Shown here: in pieces, positions 58,550 through 64,000 of the stretch
Numbering within the stretch: the first letter of the stretch is position 1
How the letters are laid out: every line of letters begins with the position of its first letter
Assembly: GCF_964340395.1 (NCBI RefSeq)
Contig: NC_135553.1
Coordinates: 11,892,501 to 11,956,500, forward strand
Source of the DNA: Glandiceps talaboti
Taxonomy: Eukaryota; Hemichordata; Enteropneusta; Spengelidae
DNA: 64,000 bases
Direction of reading: 5' to 3'
The notes under the pieces: model-generated
Databases searched by the model: none
Told to the model about the DNA's origin: nothing
What the model saw: only the letters and a program-made list of their open reading frames with translations
Position numbers and translations under genes: made by a program

Positions 58550-58992
58550 CATACCTGTATTCAGTACTCTACAGTACAGTACAATATTACTATTTCAGAT
58601 AATACTTTTTACAAATTAAATTATATATTATATTTAACACATACCTGTATTGAGAACTGTACACAATTACTATTTCAGTGAACTTTTTCAGTTTTATGTA
58701 TGTATTAAACACATCCCTGTATTCAGAACTGTACACTATTACTATTGTAGTGAACTTTTTCAGATATATATATATATATCTAACAGATAATATCTGTATG
58801 CACTTTTACATATTAGCATACATGTATCTCACACTCATCAATACTGTACACTATTACTATTTCTGTGAACTTTTTCAGATATATATATATATATATCTAA
58901 CAGATAATATCTGTATGCACTTTTACATATTAGCATACATGTATCTCACACTCATCAATACTGTACACTATTACTATTTCAGTTAACGTTTT
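58550..58992. repeat. Two-tier tandem repeat (about 60-70 bp, then about 115 bp)
   Basis: The left part repeats ACACATACCTGTATTCAGAA with CTGTACACTATTACTATTTC and AGTGAACTTTTTCAG. In the right part a 115-bp unit (starts near 58750 and 58865) adds AGATATATATATATATCTAA, CAGATAATATCTGTATGCAC, TTTTACATATTAGCATACAT and GTATCTCACACTCATCAATA. The two long units are almost identical apart from TA number, so that step is recent. The plus-strand frame through it is a by-product. Confidence 0.9.
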
Positions 58993-59390
58993 ACAGATTT
59001 ACGCATCCAACACACATACTCATTACTAGAACACAAAGGTTAATGCATATTCTAGGTATAAATGACTTAAGCCTATCTAAAGTAATATGACTTCTACTAT
59101 ATATCCTGACTTGACAGGTGATGCTGTCATCAGCTGACACTAATACATAGAGTGATAGAAATCCAACAATTTTGACAGTAGTCTGATTTGGTGACAAGGA
59201 GTCCATTGCTAAATGATGGAGATGTAGTCTGATCCTCATTAATAGCAAGCAGGCTTGCTTCACTCTACCTCTCTGTAGACATGGTGATGTCACTGCAATC
59301 CCTGATGAATACTACAATACCACAAACACATTATTATAGTGATGTGATGCGATCAATCATTCATGACTACAATGTAAGGTAATGTAATGT
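58993..59390. other. AT-rich DNA, no gene recognised
   Basis: A minus-strand frame of 100 codons (58991-59293) has no recognised motif. Short AATGTAAGGTAATG repeats near 59372-59400. Confidence 0.45.
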
Positions 59391-59394
59391 TACC

Positions 59395-59830
59395 CAATGT
59401 AACATGTCTTTAAAAAATACCAAACACAAATAGCAAACATGACTACCACATCTTTGGTTGATGTCATTTTGTTCTACAGCTCTCAACAACCATTCCACAC
59501 TACAAATAGTTTTACCAATATGTCTTTAAAAAATACCAAACACAAATAGCAAACATGACTACCACATCTTTGGTTGATGTCATTTTTTTCTACAGCTCTA
59601 AACGACCATTCCAGACAACAAACAGTTTTACCGATATGTCTTTAAAATACCAAATACAAAAAAGCAAACAATTATTAAAATCTTCGAAAGAAAGATGTCT
59701 GTTTTTCTTAAAGCTCATGCAACAATCATTCTAGACTACACAGGACTCTTTAAAATACCAAACATAAATATGGCAAACAATGATGACCACATCTTCGGAC
59801 TATGCCATTTTGTCTCCTTTAAGCTCAACA
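59395..59830. repeat. About 115-bp tandem repeat (nearly 4 copies)
   Basis: TGTCTTTAAAAAATACCAAA, CACAAATAGCAAACATGACT, ACCACATCTTTGGTTGATGT, CATTTTGTTCTACAGCTCT and CAACAACCATTCCA recur with starts near 59405, 59521, 59636 and 59747. Divergence rises to the right. Confidence 0.9.
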
Positions 59831-61380
59831 ATTTGTGTGAGCAATGCACACAGCATATGAATGTTTATTTTGTTGTTAACCCTCTTCAGGTCATTTTGGC
59901 TATGGCAAGGTTTAGGGACTTTTAAGGACAATCAAATATAACTAGTTTTAATACAGAATAAAGAAAAACATTCAGTCGTTAATCCATAGAAATATTTCTA
60001 TAATACTTTGCTGGGTTTTTTTTTTACGTTTTCAGTCAACAAACAAATTAAAATGAAAGAAGAGCCGTCACAGGTTTCTATGGTTTCTCCTCTGAGGTCC
60101 AGGTGCATCATGGGTTATTTTGTCGGTTGAACAAATCCGACATTCTCTTTAAAATGTGTTCTTTCACAAACTAAAACCATTGTGGTTATATAAATGTTAA
60201 AACTAAATGACAGAAATTGTGTGAGTTTTTGACAAGATAAAAATGGAAAACTTCCAAAAACAAGGCAGTTAAAATAAAAATACCTAGATTAAGTAAATTC
60301 TATGAACCAAACTTAAACGTTTCTATTTTCCTTTCTGCCAATTTTTGAACTAATTTCACATATAACTTGTAAGTTGTATCTACATCTGATCAGCAGACGG
60401 TACATATGCCAAGCTAATGTAGACATCACGTCTGAAATTTCCAATTTTCAAACCAAACCAGCCTAACCATTTTCATTACCTATTCTACGAGACTGTTCAA
60501 TACCCATTATTTCATAACAAAAAGAACTGTAATTTAATTTGAAATTCAATTTCATCACAAGATATCTCTACCTTTCAGATAGAAATGTAAAATAGAACAA
60601 AACTCATTAACTACTTCATGGGTGCCTTTCACAGAGACACAAAAAATGAGGCTGAAAACCAAGCATTGCACCTGCCACTCTGGTATCTTTTACAATGCCA
60701 TCACCTTTCACCTTTGACCTAAATTCATACAGGAAAGGCTTACAAGTCTTCCAATGAACAAAAGACACCTTACCCTAATAGCATTGTTCACATTAAGAAA
60801 TGAATAATGAACTCAGGAAACAGCTGTACATTCACTTTAATATACCATCATATTACAAGCATACATAGAACTAAACTTTGATTTAAAGTTCTAAAGCTGT
60901 ACTAGCAGTAACTGGAACGTTTTATTTGTTATATATGACTTACTCGTAACATTGTACACCATGAGATATGAGATATATTGAATCCCATGTGAATAAACAT
61001 ATTTGTGTTGTAGTACACATAGTCTGGTGCAATATATCCAATCAAATCGATTTTTCAGGTCTGAACCCCAAAATAAGTGTCCTAATCATATGAATCATAA
61101 TTTAAACTTACGACTATATTACTTATAATTATAGATAAAACAGACCTCTCCTTGACATGTACATGTACTATATCTAATTATTGGATTTCAACAATTTTCA
61201 GTAAGTATATCATTGGCTGTCTGATCGAAAAAAAATAATACCCCAGTTCCAGCTAGTGGTTTAAGTTTCATATTAACACTATTTTCAAAATGGGAATGAT
61301 TATTAAACATGACTTTACTATCCATCGTGATGACTGCAAATAGAAAATCTATTAATTGTACATCGTCTACATTTGAATAC
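59831..61380. other. AT-rich DNA, no gene recognised
   Basis: No exon or RNA gene recognised. TACATGTACATGTAC-type words occur near 61157. Confidence 0.45.
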
Positions 61381-61382
61381 AC

Positions 61383-61438
<56 letters not shown>

Positions 61439-61447
61439 GGTGTTGTT
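61383..61447. repeat. (TTG)n microsatellite
   Basis: About 19 TTG units followed by GTGTTGTTG. The minus strand reads as poly-Gln or poly-Thr, but no gene context supports coding. Confidence 0.97.
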
Positions 61448-61539
61448 GAGAACACTGGTAAAATATATTGAACACCCCAAGGGTAAATCTTGCTGCCCTT
61501 ACACTGTAATAAAAACACCAAACTTCACATCTGGAGAGT

Positions 61540-61695
61540 TTAAAGGCCAGGGTTTCATGCTCAGATTCTGAAATTTATTGTTATCTTATTAGTGGAGCCA
61601 TACGGATTACATAGAATTATCTTTTTTTTTATCCTGGATCAACTTTTCCTATAGCTTCACCAGATAACAGTTTTTGACATTCGGTTTTACACTAA
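61540..61695 (-). repeat. Dispersed repeat family R1, copy 5 (inverted)
   Basis: AAAGGCCAGGGTTTCATGC, TTATTAGTGGAGCCATACGG, ATTACATAGAATTATC, ATCCTGGATCAACTTTTCC and AGATAACAGTTTTTGAC. It follows the same order as copies 2 and 4. Confidence 0.75.
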
Positions 61696-62110
61696 AATTT
61701 TACAAAATGTAAAGTATGTTTACCAGCAGATGGTCTGTGTGAACATTTTGTAAGGTCAAAACAAACCTTCCAAAGTGACCCCAACTGTTGACATTGTAAT
61801 TTGTGGTTATTTGATATCATTACTATTGAGTCAAAACTTCACAAGTGGAGATGTAAACATATTATTCCGCCAGTTCAGAGAGAAACATTAGCGCTGAACA
61901 ATTAAATCATTGCATGATCAAGGTCCATAGTAGACTGATCGAAACGTCACATTTGTTTCTAATTTACCGTTCCAAAGTAACTATATTGTACTGTCCTAGA
62001 TGTAAACAGTTTTCTTAATATTTAGATCTAGAGTGCTTATATTCAAAGCTGTCATTTCTGTCTGGATAAATGGTTCAGAAAATGAAAATCTGATCTCTAT
62101 ATGAGTGTTT
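61696..62110. other. AT-rich DNA, no gene recognised
   Basis: No gene or repeat identified. Confidence 0.5.
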
Positions 62111-62111
62111 T

Positions 62112-62245
62112 TGTAAAGGTTTGGGAACCCTAGCAACAGAAAGGAAATAATCTAGTCAAACTGGCATAGTTTCCAAATAATGACATCATAATTTTAGTGG
62201 GGAACCATGGTAACATGACTGAGAAACTCAGGTAGTTTTTACTAC
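62112..62245. repeat. Dispersed TTACCATGG-type repeat, copy at 62 kb
   Basis: AGGTTTGGGAACCCTAGCAA, CAGAAAGGAAATAATCTAG, TGACATCATAATTTTAGTGG, GGAACCATGGTAACATGAC. It is made of two half-units that each carry a GGAACC-GGTAACA or GGAACC-AGCAACA core. Confidence 0.65.
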
Positions 62246-63040
62246 ATATTGCTCCTGAACAAAAACACAGTTTCTATTCTTGAACAACTATAAAGCTTGT
62301 TTATGACCAATAGTATATCAGAAAAGGGGCTCTACTTTCACTATAACTTTACAAAACTGTAAAGTGTAAAACTTGTTTATGAAAAAGTGAAACAGAAAAC
62401 ATTGAATCTGTGTTCCATATTTTCTTAAACTATGAAACTTGTTCATGAAAAATCATGATGCATAGTAAATTAAAAGCTGTCACCTGTGTTACAGATATTT
62501 ATTTAAAAGACATACAGAGAAGGTATTTCATTTAAGTTTTCAATATGCTTGTGTTGTGATTTGTATTTTCTACTAAAATCAATGTTGAAATCTAATCATG
62601 TAAGCGTCAGTTTGAGAATTGCAGTAGAACTTTGACTGTCTCTAGACACCAAAGATACCACTAAAGTATTTACCAACAGAGATATTTAGTAGCTTTTCTA
62701 AGAATTCTTTTTATTAAATGTAGAAATTTATCTTTTAATTTAATACTTTCAAGTTTTATCTTCATTGACATAATTGGTAGATTTATTTTACACTTGCAGT
62801 AATAATTTGGTCTAGAGTCTTAAAATTACAAAATACATTGGAATAACATGCTGAGTACTAAAGGTAATCAGAGCAATAAATTGAACCAGTCAGACTGTCT
62901 TTTGACTAAACCAAGCAATGTCTCCATTTCTCGCATCACAGATCCTTGGTCATATCAGTGTTATTATCACAGATATGCAGTAAACAAATTCCATTTTTAT
63001 ATCATTATTCAATTTTTAAGCATTTAGAGATTCAATATGT
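62246..63040. other. AT-rich DNA with weak local repeats
   Basis: TATAAAGCTTGTTTATGACC (about 62288), AAACTTGTTTATGAAAAAGTG (about 62369) and GAAACTTGTTCATGAAAAATC (about 62434) form a loose repeat of about 65-80 bp. No gene recognised. Confidence 0.5.
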
Positions 63041-63043
63041 TTT

Positions 63044-63262
63044 GCTAGGTTTGGGAACCATCTCAACTGGTTGGAAACGCTGGCAACAGAGGAGGGAAAT
63101 CTGGTAAAAGTTATAATACATACATTTTCAAAGCTTGTGGTACTATCATTTTACATGTAATTAGAAACCATGGTAACAGAGGAAGAGATATTGTAAAACC
63201 TGCACGGATTCCATATGTTGTACCATAATTTGGGGGGAACCCTGGTAAGGCGTAAGGCGTAT
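63044..63262. repeat. Dispersed TTACCATGG-type repeat, copy at 63 kb (about 3 half-units)
   Basis: GGTTTGGGAACCATCTCAAC, GGCAACAGAGGAGGGAAATC, GAAACCATGGTAACAGAGG, AAGAGATATTGTAAAACC, then TTGGGGGGAACCCTGGTAA. The half-units are about 80 bp apart. This is the best-ordered copy of the family. Confidence 0.75.
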
Positions 63263-64000
63263 GTGGGTCTATTGCTAAGAATATATCTGTACATTACACA
63301 CATGGCATTTGATCTATAAAACCATTTCAAGTGACCTTGGGTGATAAAAGTTAGATTTGTTACATCTGAGATCAGAGTTCATTGTAGGACATCTGCCATA
63401 TCTGAATCCTGGTATACAGATTTCAAACAATATTATAACAGGGTGAGCGAACTGCTGACTGTTACACTATACTCACAACTCAAAAGACATTTGAATAATT
63501 TTAGACATGAACATGCAAATTATAGACGTATTGAAATTCATCTGCGAAAACAAGACCACAGTGTAATGAAATGATATACGTATGTATGAGAGTAGAAGAG
63601 TAAGAAATCCACATACCAAAGGATAGATACATATGTATGCGTGTACATGTTTACTATAACATCCATAATGTCTAAGAGCATGAGTGGTCTGTGTATACAT
63701 TGGCTGTAACAAGTCAATCAAATTGTTCATTTTATTCTTTCCTTACAAGTAAAATGTATCCCATCACAATATGAAGGTCAAATGTTTCTATAATTTCCCA
63801 TAAAATGTGCAAAATCTGCAGCACACAGTACATTATATCATATGTATACATATAGTATGTATAATGCCTGTGACTCCATTTATACAAGTATAGATTACAC
63901 TTCCCCCCATCACAATACCACGGTCACATTAATGGTATGTTAATAATATTGCCTGAACTCTGCTGACTATTTTGCTATATGTCAATTACCTATCCTACTG
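63263..64000. other. AT-rich DNA to the window edge, no gene recognised
   Basis: A plus-strand frame at 63341-63574 (77 codons) lacks any motif that I recognise. No exon or repeat can be supported. Confidence 0.4.

Noticed and set aside
61188-61521. Poly-Gln and poly-Thr frames at the TTG repeat
   Set aside because: The homopolymer comes from the microsatellite. The flanks have no gene features.

Overview
The window is non-coding-rich, AT-rich metazoan DNA, most likely from a marine invertebrate bilaterian. The reasons are one intron-containing gene with consensus splice sites, tRNA-derived SINEs with ATT tails, a CR1/L2-like LINE remnant, hAT-type DNA transposon derivatives, many minisatellites, and frequent ACATGTA-type words. 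I cannot fix the phylum from sequence alone. I see no bacterial or phage gene organisation and no CRISPR array.

Only one real gene can be supported. It lies on the minus strand and is a homologue of the vertebrate paralogues TCF20 and RAI1, which are nuclear chromatin-associated transcription regulators. One very large exon (about 14900 to 10641) encodes a Gln-rich N terminus, a long Ser/Lys-rich disordered middle, AT-hook-like motifs and the first half of a split extended PHD (ePHD) finger. A 94-bp exon (9667 to 9574) carries the PHD core and is joined in frame by GT-AG sites. The last Cys-x2-His pair, and so the stop codon, was not located. It may lie in a diverged exon between 9570 and 1 or beyond the left edge. 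5' exons upstream of 14900 were not found either. Much of 15-64 kb is therefore either a long 5' intron of this gene or intergenic DNA.

Layout: 0.7-8.2 kb holds two arrays of the same 53-bp satellite and two clusters of a 44-bp minisatellite. 9.1-14.9 kb holds a LINE remnant and the TCF20/RAI1-like exons. 16.5-19.1 kb holds microsatellites and a SINE interrupted by a 1.08-kb hAT-like element with a 5-bp target duplication. 19-35 kb is mostly unique AT-rich DNA with a second SINE, a 226-bp element with a 5-bp duplication, and GGT-rich DNA. 35-40 kb is a run of unrelated tandem repeats, including a 60-bp unit that keeps a reading frame open. 41.8-45.9 kb has a SINE with a doubled tRNA-like head, a 119-bp foldback, and a 1-kb inverted-repeat element inside a 41-bp minisatellite. 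51-60 kb has several 41- to 130-bp tandem repeats, one array ending in a microsatellite and a terminal hairpin, and a 228-bp near-perfect foldback. A dispersed repeat of about 150-200 bp recurs at least five times between 32.9 and 61.7 kb.

I found no convincing undescribed multi-gene system. The noteworthy material is the repeat architecture and the unfinished TCF20/RAI1-like gene.
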